Below, piece by piece: positions 36,086 through 43,991 of a DNA stretch of 64,000 nucleotides. Within the stretch, counting starts at the first letter, position 1, and every line of letters starts with the position of its first letter. Source of the DNA: Streptomyces sp. NBC_00683 (GTDB taxonomy: Bacteria > Actinomycetota > Actinomycetes > Streptomycetales > Streptomycetaceae); contig NZ_CP109013.1 of assembly GCF_036226745.1 (NCBI RefSeq), positions 1,240,001 through 1,304,000 of the forward strand, given 5' to 3'. The notes under the pieces were generated by a model that made no database searches, was not told the DNA's origin, and saw only the letters and a program-made list of their open reading frames with translations. A program made the translations under genes and the position numbers.

Positions 36086-37211
36086 CGCGCCGCCGCGCCT
36101 CGCGGTCGTCGGCAATCCCGGCAACCGCAGGGTCAGCCTCTTCCACGACGCCGTTCGTGCTGCCGGACTGCCCAGGGCGCGCACCGTGTCCTGGCTGGAG
36201 GTGCTGGGCAAGGACGCGGTCTTCCTTCCCGGCGAGACCGTGCGCATCGACTCGCCCGGTGAGGACGCCGAGGTCGAGCGGTTGCTGCGCGGGGTCGACG
36301 ACCCGACGAGGGTGGAGGGGTCGGCCCGCTGGTACGCCGGGTTCACCTCCGCCGTTCGGGACGTGGCCCGCGCGGCGACAGCGGCGGGCGCTGTTCTGCT
36401 GGACGACCCCGAGGACATCGCGGTCATGTTCGACAAGCGCCTCTGCCACGGCGTGATGGAGGCTGCCGGGGTACCCGTGCCGGCTTCGCCGACGTCCGGG
36501 CCGATGGCACCTGCCGTGCGCGGCTGGGCGGATGTGCGTGACCTGATGGCCGGGCACCGTATGCCGCGCGTCTTCCTGAAGCCCGCGCACGGATCCTCCG
36601 CCTCCGGGGTACTGGCCCTGGAGACGGCGGGCCGCGGCCGGGTGCGGGCGACGACCTCCGTCGAGCGGGACGAGGAGGGACGGCTCTTCAACTCGCTGCG
36701 GGTGCGGCGCTGCACGACGGAGCGCGAGGTGGCGGCGATCGTCGACACGCTCGCGCCCGACGGGCTGCACATCGAGCGCTGGCTGCCCAAGGCGTCCTTG
36801 CGGGGACGGGTGGCCGACCTCCGGGTCGTGGTCGTCGCGGGCCGTGCGACGCACGCCGTCGTGCGGACCAGCCGCTCCCCCATGACCAATCTGCATCTGG
36901 GCGGGGCACGCGGCGATCTCGACGAGGCGCGGGCCGCGGTCGAAGCGGCCGGCGCCGACTGGAGCGAGGCCCTCGCGGTGTGCGAACGCGCCGCCGCCTG
37001 CTTCCCGGACACGCTGTGCGTGGGCGTCGATCTGCTGCCCGCCACCGGCTGGCGGCGCTTCTCCGTCGGCGAGGTCAACGCCTTCGGGGATCTCCTGCCA
37101 CGCCTCACCGGGCTGCCGGGAAGCGGCGCCGAAGGCCTGGACACCTATGCGGCGCAGGTCGCCGCCGTACTGGACCGAGCAAGGAACGACCGTGCCGTCA
37201 CTGCCCCCTGA
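36066..37211 (+). CDS. STM4014-family ATP-grasp-like protein
   Basis: 381 residues. A Rossmann-like start (RLAVVGNPGNRRVSLFHDAVRAAGL) leads into an ATP-grasp-like core: DKRLCHGVMEAAGVPVPASP, PRVFLKPAHGSSASGVLALE with the nucleotide-binding Lys, and VGVDLLP...VGEVNAFGDLLP with metal-ligand-type acidic/Asn residues. RimK/glutathione-synthetase relatives join a carboxylate to an amine using ATP, so it may ligate an amino acid or peptide; the substrate is unknown. ATG 36066 lies inside the end of the LRR gene; GTG 36078 is an alternative. The C-terminus overlaps the start of the sulfatase-fold gene. This matches the order of the STM4011-STM4015 system. Confidence 0.82.
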   Translation: MSRSVNSAPPRLAVVGNPGNRRVSLFHDAVRAAGLPRARTVSWLEVLGKDAVFLPGETVRIDSPGEDAEVERLLRGVDDPTRVEGSARWYAGFTSAVRDVARAATAAGAVLLDDPEDIAVMFDKRLCHGVMEAAGVPVPASPTSGPMAPAVRGWADVRDLMAGHRMPRVFLKPAHGSSASGVLALETAGRGRVRATTSVERDEEGRLFNSLRVRRCTTEREVAAIVDTLAPDGLHIERWLPKASLRGRVADLRVVVVAGRATHAVVRTSRSPMTNLHLGGARGDLDEARAAVEAAGADWSEALAVCERAAACFPDTLCVGVDLLPATGWRRFSVGEVNAFGDLLPRLTGLPGSGAEGLDTYAAQVAAVLDRARNDRAVTAP

Positions 37212-38043
37212 ACCCACGTCCGCCGTCGACATGAACGAGATCGTGGGCAGCCACGATCTGTTGCTCGTCACCCTGGACACGCTGAGGTACGACGTCGCCG
37301 AGGAGCTCGCCGCCGCCGGCCGCATCCCGAACCTGGTCCGGCACCTGCCCGGGGGCACGTGGGAGAAGAGGCATGCACCGGGCAGCTTCACCTACGCCTC
37401 GCACCAGGCGATCTTCGCCGGTTTCCTGCCGACGCCCGCTTCGCCGGGCCCGCACCCCCGGTTGTTCGCGGCGCGTTTCGCCGGCAGCGAGTCCACGGCG
37501 GACGGCACGTTCGTCCACGACACCCCCGACCTGCTCTCCGGTCTCGCCGCCGTCGGCTACCGCACCGTGTGCATCGGCGGAGTCGGCTTCTTCAACCGCC
37601 GCCCGCCCCTCGGTTCGGTGCTGCCCGGGATGTTCCAGGAGAGCCACTGGGAGCCGGAGTTCGGTGTCGCCTCACCCACCTCCTTCGAGGCCCAGGTGGC
37701 ACGCACCGAACAGGTCGTCGCCGAACTCCCCGAGGACCAGCGGCTGTTTCTTTTCGTCAATGTGTCGGCACTGCACCAGCCGAACTGGTTCCACCTCCCC
37801 GGGGCCACCGCCGATGCCGGTGACTCCCGGGCCACCCATGCCGCGGCCCTGGAGCACGTGGACCGGCACATCGGGCGTCTCTTCGCCGCCGCGAGCAGCC
37901 GCCGCCGGTGCTTCGCGATCGTCTGCTCCGACCACGGCACGGCCTACGGTGACGACGGGTACACCGGTCACCGGCTCGGTCACGAAGCGGTCTGGACCGT
38001 GCCGTACGCCCATTTCCTCCTCGATCCGGGGGCATCTCGATGA
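37192..38043 (+). CDS. STM4013-family sulfatase / alkaline-phosphatase-fold hydrolase
   Basis: 283 residues. The start of the domain (MNEIVGSHDLLLVTLDTLRYDVAEELA) shows the first metal-binding Asp pair of the alkaline phosphatase superfamily, HAPGSFTYASHQAIFAGFLP gives the Thr/Ser nucleophile region, and AIVCSDHGTAYGDDGYTGHRLGHEAVWTVPYAHF carries the DHG...H ligands. Such enzymes hydrolyse phosphate or sulfate esters or transfer phospho-groups; the substrate is not known. GTG 37192 is preferred because AAGGA precedes it by about 7 bases; ATG 37231 is an alternative 13 codons in. The stop overlaps the next ATG (ATGA). Confidence 0.82.
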   Translation: MPSLPPEPTSAVDMNEIVGSHDLLLVTLDTLRYDVAEELAAAGRIPNLVRHLPGGTWEKRHAPGSFTYASHQAIFAGFLPTPASPGPHPRLFAARFAGSESTADGTFVHDTPDLLSGLAAVGYRTVCIGGVGFFNRRPPLGSVLPGMFQESHWEPEFGVASPTSFEAQVARTEQVVAELPEDQRLFLFVNVSALHQPNWFHLPGATADAGDSRATHAAALEHVDRHIGRLFAAASSRRRCFAIVCSDHGTAYGDDGYTGHRLGHEAVWTVPYAHFLLDPGASR

Positions 38044-39404
38044 CCTTCACCAACAGCACCGGGCCCTACCGGAGTTACGTCTACGCCTATCCGCACAAGA
38101 CGGCCTACCGCCCGCTCGCCGGTCACCCGGCCGGGCGGCCCCTGCTGCGCGAGCTGTGGGCGGCCGAGCCGAAGGACGCGCTCTCCCTCTATCTCCACAT
38201 ACCGTTCTGCGAGATCCGCTGCGGCTTCTGCAACCTGTTCACCCGGATCGGCGCCCCCGATGAGCTGACGACGCGCTACCTCGACGCACTGGACCGGCAG
38301 GCCACCGCGGTCCGGGACGCCCTGGGCGACGAGGAGCAAGTACGTTTCGCCGCCGCCGCGTTCGGCGGTGGCACTCCCACGTTCCTCACCGCCGGCGAGC
38401 TGGAGCGGCTCTGCGACATCGCGGAGAAGCGGATGGGCGCCGACCTGCGGTCCGTACCGCTGTCGGTCGAGACCTCGCCGGCGACGGCGACGGCGGACCG
38501 GCTGGCCGTTCTCGCCGATCGCGGGACCACCCGGATCAGCATCGGTGTGCAGAGCTTCGTCGACGCGGAGGCCCGCGCCGCGGTCCGCCCGCAGCACCGG
38601 TCCGACGTGGAGGCCGCCCTCGGCCGGATCCGCGACGCCGGCATCCCGGTCCTCAACATCGATCTCATCTACGGCATCGAAGGACAGACCGAGGAGAGCT
38701 GGCGCACCTCACTGGACGCCGCCCTGGCCTGGCGTCCCGAGGAGCTCTACCTCTACCCGCTGTACGTGCGCGCCCTCACCGGTCTCGGGCGGCAGGGAGC
38801 GGCGGCCGGGGCAGCGGACGGGGCGGACCCCGCCTGGGACGAGCAGCGGCTGCGCCTCTACCGCGCGGGCCGCGACCACCTCCTGGCCCACGGCTACGAG
38901 CAGGTGTCGATGAGGATGTTCCGCCGCACGGGCGCGCACCCGGCGGGCCCGGACGACTACGCCTGCCAGACCGACGGCATGATCGGGCTCGGCTGCGGCG
39001 CCCGCTCGTACACCTCCTCGCTGCACTACTCCTTCGACTACGCGGTGGAGATGCGCGAGATCCGGGGCATCATCGACGGCTTCACGGCCACCGAGGACTT
39101 CTCGCGCGCCGAGGTCGGACGGTACGTCGACGGCGACGAGGCGCGCAGGCGCCACCTCCTGCAGTCGTTGCTCCAGGCCGAGGGCATGCACCACGACGGA
39201 TACCGCGAGCGCTTCGGCACCGACCCCTTCGGGGACTTCCCGGGGGAACTCGGCGCCTTCGAGGAGCGCGGCTGGCTGGACGGGGCCGCGGGCCCCGGCC
39301 TGCTGCGGCTCTCCCCCGAGGGCCTCGCCCACTCCGACGCGCTGGGCCCCGAGCTGTTCTCCCCCGCCGTACGGGCCGCGATGGCCGCGTACGAAGTGAA
39401 ATGA
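38040..39404 (+). CDS. STM4012-family radical SAM protein (HemN-like)
   Basis: 454 residues. The [4Fe-4S]-binding cysteines are in YLHIPFCEIRCGFCNLFTR (Cys57, 61, 64). The HemN-like barrel follows: AAFGGGTPTFLTAGELERL, SVETSPATATADRLAVLADRGTTRISIGVQSF, VLNIDLIYGIEGQTEESW. The C-terminal part resembles the HemW/HemN accessory region. Despite the likeness to coproporphyrinogen oxidase/HemW, STM4012 proteins form their own family of unknown reaction. It would cleave SAM to start radical chemistry, perhaps on a product of the other operon enzymes. ATGA overlaps at both ends couple it to its neighbours. Confidence 0.88.
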   Translation: MTFTNSTGPYRSYVYAYPHKTAYRPLAGHPAGRPLLRELWAAEPKDALSLYLHIPFCEIRCGFCNLFTRIGAPDELTTRYLDALDRQATAVRDALGDEEQVRFAAAAFGGGTPTFLTAGELERLCDIAEKRMGADLRSVPLSVETSPATATADRLAVLADRGTTRISIGVQSFVDAEARAAVRPQHRSDVEAALGRIRDAGIPVLNIDLIYGIEGQTEESWRTSLDAALAWRPEELYLYPLYVRALTGLGRQGAAAGAADGADPAWDEQRLRLYRAGRDHLLAHGYEQVSMRMFRRTGAHPAGPDDYACQTDGMIGLGCGARSYTSSLHYSFDYAVEMREIRGIIDGFTATEDFSRAEVGRYVDGDEARRRHLLQSLLQAEGMHHDGYRERFGTDPFGDFPGELGAFEERGWLDGAAGPGLLRLSPEGLAHSDALGPELFSPAVRAAMAAYEVK

Positions 39405-40339
39405 GCCCTGTGACGCCGACGCCTGCGGACCTGACGATCCTGTACCGGGGCCCGCTGGCGTCGTGCGACTACGACTGCCCCTACTGCCCGTTCGCCAAGC
39501 GGCGGGACAGCGGGGAGCAACTGCGCGCCGACCGTGCGGCTCTGGAACGGTTCACGGCGTGGGCCGCCGCTCAGACCGGCGAGCGGTTGTCGGTGCTCTT
39601 CACGCCGTGGGGCGAGGGGCTGGTCCGGTCCTGGTACCGGCACGCTCTCGTCGAGCTGTCCCGGCTCCCGCACATCGGCCGGGTCGCCATCCAGACCAAT
39701 CTCGGCGGCCGCACCGGCTGGCTGGCCGATGCCGCACGGGACAAGGTCGCCCTGTGGTGCACGTACCACCCGGGCCAGACGCCGTACGAGCGGTTCCTCG
39801 GCAGGTGCCGGGAGCTGACCGCCCTCGGGGTCCGTTACAGCGTCGGTGTCGTGGGGCTGGACGCCCATCTCGACGAGGCCCGGCGACTGCGCGAGACGCT
39901 GCCCCCTGAGGTGTACCTCTGGGTCAACGCCGCCGAGGGGCACACGTACACGGACGAGGAGGCGGACCGCTGGACGGCCCTGGACCCCCTGTTCCCGTAC
40001 AGCCGGCATCCGCACCGCTCGGCCGGGATGCCCTGCCGGACGGGTGAGTCGGTCGTCTCGGTGGACGGCGACGGCACGGTGCGCCGCTGCCACTTCGTCC
40101 GCGCCGAGCTCGGCAACCTCTACGACGGCAGCTTCCGGCGCTCGTTGGGTCCGCGTGGCTGTCCGCTCGATGTGTGCGACTGCCACATCGGCTATGTGCA
40201 CCTGGAGACGCTGCCGTTGTACGACGTCTTCGCGGGCGGAGTGCTGGAGCGGATACCCGCGGGCCCGGTACGGGTACCTACCGCGGACACGCTCCGTGGA
40301 GCGGTACCGCGGCGCTCGCTGCCCGTCGTCACTCGCTGA
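39401..40339 (+). CDS. STM4011-family radical SAM protein with extra C-terminal cysteines
   Basis: 312 residues. The SAM cluster motif is CDYDCPYCPFAKR (Cys22, 26, 29). The partial TIM barrel continues (FTPWGEGLVRSWYRHALVELSRLPHIGRVAIQTNLGG, KVALWCTYHPGQT). A second cysteine-rich segment near the end (MPCRTGESVVSVDGDGTVRRCHFVRAELGNLYDG, then GCPLDVCDCHIGYVH) looks like a SPASM/twitch-type auxiliary cluster site, as in peptide-modifying radical SAM enzymes. Last gene of the operon, coupled by ATGA and followed by a strong terminator. Its substrate is unknown; peptide or protein modification is a reasonable inference. Confidence 0.85.
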   Translation: MSPVTPTPADLTILYRGPLASCDYDCPYCPFAKRRDSGEQLRADRAALERFTAWAAAQTGERLSVLFTPWGEGLVRSWYRHALVELSRLPHIGRVAIQTNLGGRTGWLADAARDKVALWCTYHPGQTPYERFLGRCRELTALGVRYSVGVVGLDAHLDEARRLRETLPPEVYLWVNAAEGHTYTDEEADRWTALDPLFPYSRHPHRSAGMPCRTGESVVSVDGDGTVRRCHFVRAELGNLYDGSFRRSLGPRGCPLDVCDCHIGYVHLETLPLYDVFAGGVLERIPAGPVRVPTADTLRGAVPRRSLPVVTR

Positions 40340-40355
40340 GCGAACCGAGTGCGCT

Positions 40356-40402
40356 GAGCGCACTGATCACAGGCGTCGGAAACGCGTGTGATCAGTGCGC
40401 TC
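40356..40402. terminator. Bidirectional terminator between STM4011-like and SGNH genes
   Basis: A perfect 16-bp inverted repeat, GAGCGCACTGATCACA (40356-40371) with TGTGATCAGTGCGCTC (40387-40402), flanks a 15-base loop in which CGT/ACG can extend pairing. It sits between two convergent genes. Confidence 0.8.
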
Positions 40403-40410
40403 GGAGGTGC

Positions 40411-41238
40411 TCAGAGCGGGAGCAGGTCGGGGCGCTTGGCCTCGACGTGGTCACCGGAGGACTCACCGCGTAGGCGCCGGCCGATCCACGGTACGAGGTA
40501 CTCGCGGGCCCAGGCCATGTCGTCGCGGCGCACCTCGAGTGCCCCGCGGTGTACCTGCGGTGGCCACAGCTGGTCGGGGTCGGCCGGCACATCGAGGCCG
40601 AGGACCTGGGCGGCGCGCAAGGCGACCCGGGTGTGTCCCTCCGCCGAGAGGTGCAGCCGGTCGTTGTCCCAGGCACGCCTGTCCTGCACGGACCGGAGCG
40701 ACCACAGGTCCAGGACCGGGCAGTCGTAGCGGTCGGCGATGGACCGTACATGGGCGGTGTACGTGGCGATCTTGCCCCGCAGGTGCCGGAGCACCGGAAC
40801 GCCGCGGGTGTCGAAGCCGGTGGTGATCATGACGGTGCCGACCGAACGGGTCAGGTCGGCGACCGCGCGCTCGAAGCGCTCGGCCACGTCGTCCGGATCG
40901 CTACCGGGCCGGATGATGTCGTTGCCGCCCGCGCAGAAGCTCACCAGATCCGGTGCGAGTTCCTTGGCGCGGGGGACCTGCTCCTCGACTATCTGGTCGA
41001 GGAGGCGTCCGCGTACGGCGAGATTGGCGTACCGGAAGTTCCCGTGCGGGCCGTCCGCGGGGCCGGCCGCTGCATCGGGGAGGGGGAGCTGGTCCGCCAG
41101 AATGACCGCGAAGCGGTCCGCCCAGCCGACGAGCGTCCCGTCGGGGCCGGGGTCTCCGACGCCCTCGGTGAAGCTGTCGCCAATCGCTGCGTACGACCCG
41201 ATGGTGCCTCGTTGTTTGTTTCTCGAATCGTCTGCCAC
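40411..41238 (-). CDS. SGNH/GDSL hydrolase family protein
   Basis: 275 residues. All four SGNH blocks are visible: block I YAAIGDSFTEGVGDPGPDG with the nucleophile Ser, block II Gly in NLAVRGRLLDQIV, block III SFCAGGNDII with Asn, and block V WDNDRLHLSAEGHTRVA with the Asp/His pair. These enzymes hydrolyse ester bonds of lipids or acetylated carbohydrates. There is no signal peptide, so it acts in the cytoplasm, as many Streptomyces paralogues do. GTG 41238 is the natural start (MADDSRNKQRGTIGSY). Monocistronic. Confidence 0.88.
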   Translation of the reverse strand: MADDSRNKQRGTIGSYAAIGDSFTEGVGDPGPDGTLVGWADRFAVILADQLPLPDAAAGPADGPHGNFRYANLAVRGRLLDQIVEEQVPRAKELAPDLVSFCAGGNDIIRPGSDPDDVAERFERAVADLTRSVGTVMITTGFDTRGVPVLRHLRGKIATYTAHVRSIADRYDCPVLDLWSLRSVQDRRAWDNDRLHLSAEGHTRVALRAAQVLGLDVPADPDQLWPPQVHRGALEVRRDDMAWAREYLVPWIGRRLRGESSGDHVEAKRPDLLPL

Positions 41239-41404
41239 AAGCGCATATCCTGCACCTTCGAATGTGACCTACGCGACCGTAATAAGGGGTTGACGGGTGG
41301 TGAGATAGACCACCCGGTCAGGTTTTGGTAAAGCCGGAATAAGCAGAGGGGCGGTGCGCCGCCGCGCACCGCCCCTCTTGAGCTCACCGAGCCGCCCGAT
41401 TGCG

Positions 41405-42343
41405 TCAGATGGAGACGCCGTGCGAGCGCAGGTAGGCGATCGGGTCGACGTCCGAGCCGTAGCTCGGGCCGGTGCGGACCTCGAAGTGGAGGTGCGGGCC
41501 GGTGGAGTTGCCGGTGGACCCGGAGAGGCCGATCTGCTGGCCGCCGGTGACGGTCTGGCCGGCCGAGACGCCGAGGGACGACAGGTGGGCGTACTGGGAG
41601 TACATGCCGTCCTCGTGCTGGATGACGACCTCGTTGCCGTACGCACCGCTCCAGCCCGCGGAGACCACGGTGCCCGGGCCGATGGACCGGACGCTGGTGC
41701 CGGAGGCGGCCTGGAAGTCGGAGCCGGTGTGGTAACCGCTGGACCAGCTGGCACCGGCGACGCGGTACTGGGTGGAGACGCTGGCGTTGGCCACCGGGGT
41801 GGTGTAGCCGGAGCTGTTGCTCTCCGAAGCACCGGTGGTGTCGGCGGCGTTGGTGGCCGTCGACGCCTTCTCGGCCGGAGCGGCGGCCTTCGGGGCCGAC
41901 TCCGCCTTCGAGGGGGCGGCCTTGGAGGGAGCGGCCTTGGGCGCGGACTCCGTGGTGGAGCCGGATGCCTTGACGCCGAGGGTCAGCTTCATGCCCGGGA
42001 AGATCAGGCTCGGGTTGTCGCCGACGACCTCACGGTTGTCCTTGTACAGCTTCTCCCAGCCGCCCTTGACCTTCTTCTCGGCCGCGATCTTCGCCAGATA
42101 GTCACCGGCCACCACGGAGTAGGTCTTGGATGCGCTCTGCTTCTTCGCCACGGAGGCGGCCGGCGCGTGGTGCGCCGCACTGGCCGCCGCGGGCTTGGCG
42201 GCGGGCGCGGACTGCTCCGCGGCGAAGGCGCCGGTGGCGCCGATCAGCGGAAGGGCGAGGACGGCGCCGCCGGTCCCTGCGGCGAGGACGCCGCGGGAGA
42301 TCGGGCTGGCCTTCGTACGACGGTGCTTACCCTTTGCGGGCAT
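41405..42343 (-). CDS. LysM-M23 peptidoglycan endopeptidase
   Basis: 312 residues. A basic, hydrophobic signal peptide (KHRRTKASPISRGVLAAGTGGAVLALPLIGATGAFAA) is followed by an Ala-rich linker. A LysM domain comes next (KTYSVVAGDYLAKIAAEKKVKGGWEKLYKDNREVVG ... FPGMKLTLG), then an Ala/Lys/Ser-rich spacer. The C-terminal M23 domain has zinc ligands in GYHTGSDFQ and GPHLHFEVRTG. It would cut peptidoglycan cross-links outside the membrane during growth or germination. ATG 42343 follows AGAGGAA. The 5' leader carries a ydaO-type c-di-AMP riboswitch, the usual control for such hydrolases in Streptomyces. Confidence 0.93.
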   Translation of the reverse strand: MPAKGKHRRTKASPISRGVLAAGTGGAVLALPLIGATGAFAAEQSAPAAKPAAASAAHHAPAASVAKKQSASKTYSVVAGDYLAKIAAEKKVKGGWEKLYKDNREVVGDNPSLIFPGMKLTLGVKASGSTTESAPKAAPSKAAPSKAESAPKAAAPAEKASTATNAADTTGASESNSSGYTTPVANASVSTQYRVAGASWSSGYHTGSDFQAASGTSVRSIGPGTVVSAGWSGAYGNEVVIQHEDGMYSQYAHLSSLGVSAGQTVTGGQQIGLSGSTGNSTGPHLHFEVRTGPSYGSDVDPIAYLRSHGVSI

Positions 42344-42360
42344 GGGGAATTCCTCTCCGG

Positions 42361-42525
42361 CGCCTGCGAGGTGAGCTGTCGGGTTCGGACTGGAGATGCC
42401 CGGCCGCGCTGAGCGCGTCTTGACCCCAAGCCGTTCCGGATCACTCCGGTCGGCGGCTTACCTGGTTCCCCCGCTCCTGCCACACGTGAGTCGGTGCGGA
42501 TTCCGGGCGGCGGCAGGATTAGGCG
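42361..42525 (-). promoter_or_regulatory. ydaO/yuaA c-di-AMP riboswitch
   Basis: On the minus strand the leader holds conserved ydaO blocks in order: CGCCTAATCC at the 5' end, GGAGCGGGGGAACCAGG, TGGGGTCAAGACGCGC, and CCGAACCCGACAGCTCACCTCGCAGGCG at the 3' end. CGCCT (42521-42525) pairs with AGGCG (42361-42365) as helix P1. It ends 17 bases before the start of the LysM-M23 gene. The class binds cyclic di-AMP and normally switches expression off, linking wall lysis to c-di-AMP and osmotic state. Confidence 0.9.
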
Positions 42526-42926
42526 TTCCGTCCGGATTGACGGTGACCGTAAGCGAGTCAGGACGCCGGGAACAAGCCACCGGTTGCGTACCGGAATGGG
42601 CGGTTCAATTCCGCTTCCGAATTCCGGTCACACTCCGTGGATTACGGATCTTGGCTTTCCGCGCGGCGTATGGATTACCTCTCGGCAGATTCGCCACACA
42701 CCGTCACGGATATGATCCCGCTCACCTGTCGCATCCCATCTCCCGTATAAGCGGGGCATGTTCTGCTAAATACACCAATACGGACATGTCATGGCCGCCA
42801 CCCCCGGCCACCGCGACCGGGAAGGCACCGGAGGGCGAAACGATTGCCCGATGAATCCATGTCGTATCGTCGCGGGCGTGCCCCTGTCGGCGAGCGGCGC
42901 CGACGCCAGACACTCCAGGAGTCCTT
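42526..42926. other. Intergenic region between riboswitch and tyrosine phosphatase
   Basis: About 400 bases carrying the divergent promoters for the riboswitch leader (left) and the phosphatase (right). A relatively A/T-rich patch lies at 42745-42790. No open frame with a ribosome-binding site and plausible composition is supported. Confidence 0.45.
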
Positions 42927-43739
42927 GTGACGCAGCAGCTGCCAGAGGTTCCGTCGACAGACGCCGAGCTGACCGGTGTCCGCAACTTCCGCGACGTGGG
43001 CGGCCTGCCGACCACGGACGGCGGCAGGGTGCGCTACGGGCGCCTCTACCGCAGCGGCCACCTGGCGCACGCCACCGAGACGGACGCGGCATTCCTGGCC
43101 GGACTCGGCCTGCACACGGTCTTCGACTTCCGCAATGCCGCCGACCACAAGCTCGACGGCCTTGACGTGGAACTCCCCGGTGTCCGGAATGTCAGCATTC
43201 CTCTCTCCGACCCGGCCGACGGCGCCGAGTTCTGGCGACTGGTGCGCGACGGCGACATCCAGCAGCTGCGCTCGATCCTCGCCGACGGCAAGGGGACGGC
43301 CCGCATGATCGCGTCCTACCGGTCGATCATCACGGACCGCACCGCGGAGCACAGCAGGGTCCTGCACGCGCTGGCCGAGGACAGCGTGCCGGCGCTGATG
43401 CACTGCGCGGCGGGCAAGGACCGGGCCGGTCTGTCGATCGCGATCTCGCTGCTGGCCGTCGGCGTCGAGAAGGAGGCCGTCGAGGCCGACTACCTCAAGT
43501 CCAACGACGCCCACCGCCGCTACAAGGTGCGGCGCAGCGACACGTCGTCGGCGGGGATGTCGGACGAGGTGATGGAGCTCCTCAACCCGCTCTTCGGTGC
43601 GCACTCCGACTACCTCGCCGCCGCCTTCGCCGCGATCGAGGAGACCTGGGGCGGTACGGACCGCTACCTCAGCGAGGGGCTGAAGCTGGCGCCCGAAACC
43701 CGCGAGAGGCTGCGCGAGCGCCTCGTCGAGGAGGCGTAG
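42927..43739 (+). CDS. Tyrosine-protein phosphatase (Y_phosphatase3 type)
   Basis: 270 residues. The P-loop HCAAGKDRAG fits HCX5R with nucleophile Cys160 and Arg166. The N-terminal GVRNFRDVGGLPTTDGGRVRYGRLYRSGHL is the family hallmark, and VFDFRNAADHKLDG follows. Members dephosphorylate tyrosine or phosphoinositides (MptpB-like group); there is no signal peptide. GTG 42927 has AGGAG five bases upstream. It ends 9 bases from the convergent DUF6126-like gene. Confidence 0.92.
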   Translation: MTQQLPEVPSTDAELTGVRNFRDVGGLPTTDGGRVRYGRLYRSGHLAHATETDAAFLAGLGLHTVFDFRNAADHKLDGLDVELPGVRNVSIPLSDPADGAEFWRLVRDGDIQQLRSILADGKGTARMIASYRSIITDRTAEHSRVLHALAEDSVPALMHCAAGKDRAGLSIAISLLAVGVEKEAVEADYLKSNDAHRRYKVRRSDTSSAGMSDEVMELLNPLFGAHSDYLAAAFAAIEETWGGTDRYLSEGLKLAPETRERLRERLVEEA

Positions 43740-43748
43740 CGCAGGCGG

Positions 43749-43922
43749 TCAGCCTTTGCCCGCCACGGTGAACAGGAGAAAGAGGAAGGCCGCGACGACG
43801 TGGCCGGCCACCAGATAGGCGACGAGCCGGATGACGACACCACGGGGCATCTTCCGCTCGTGCGTGTCCTTGTTCTCCCGCAGGCGCGGGGTGAGCGGGT
43901 CGTAGTGCTCCGAATCGGACAT
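43749..43922 (-). CDS. DUF6126-like single-span membrane micro-protein
   Basis: 57 residues. A polar N-terminus (MSDSEHYDPLTPRLRENKDTHERKMPRG) is followed by one transmembrane segment (VVIRLVAYLVAGHVVAAFLFLLFTVAG). The pattern and its place next to an XRE/cupin regulator fit the DUF6126 family of Streptomyces small membrane proteins. ATG 43922 to TGA 43749 was read directly from the sequence. It lies 69 bases downstream of the regulator gene on the same strand, so the two are probably co-transcribed. Function is unknown; the pairing hints at membrane sequestration or sensing. Confidence 0.8.
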   Translation of the reverse strand: MSDSEHYDPLTPRLRENKDTHERKMPRGVVIRLVAYLVAGHVVAAFLFLLFTVAGKG

Positions 43923-43991
43923 GGCAGTCCTCTCTTTCGGCCCTCGGGCCGAGGTGGCCGGTGTGCGGCAGGTGCGGTGGGGCGTGGGAGG

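Noticed and set aside
38040..39404. Calling the HemN-like gene hemN/hemW (porphyrin biosynthesis)
   Set aside because: Its setting among STM4011, 4013, 4014 and 4015 relatives fits the separate STM4012 family rather than haem metabolism.
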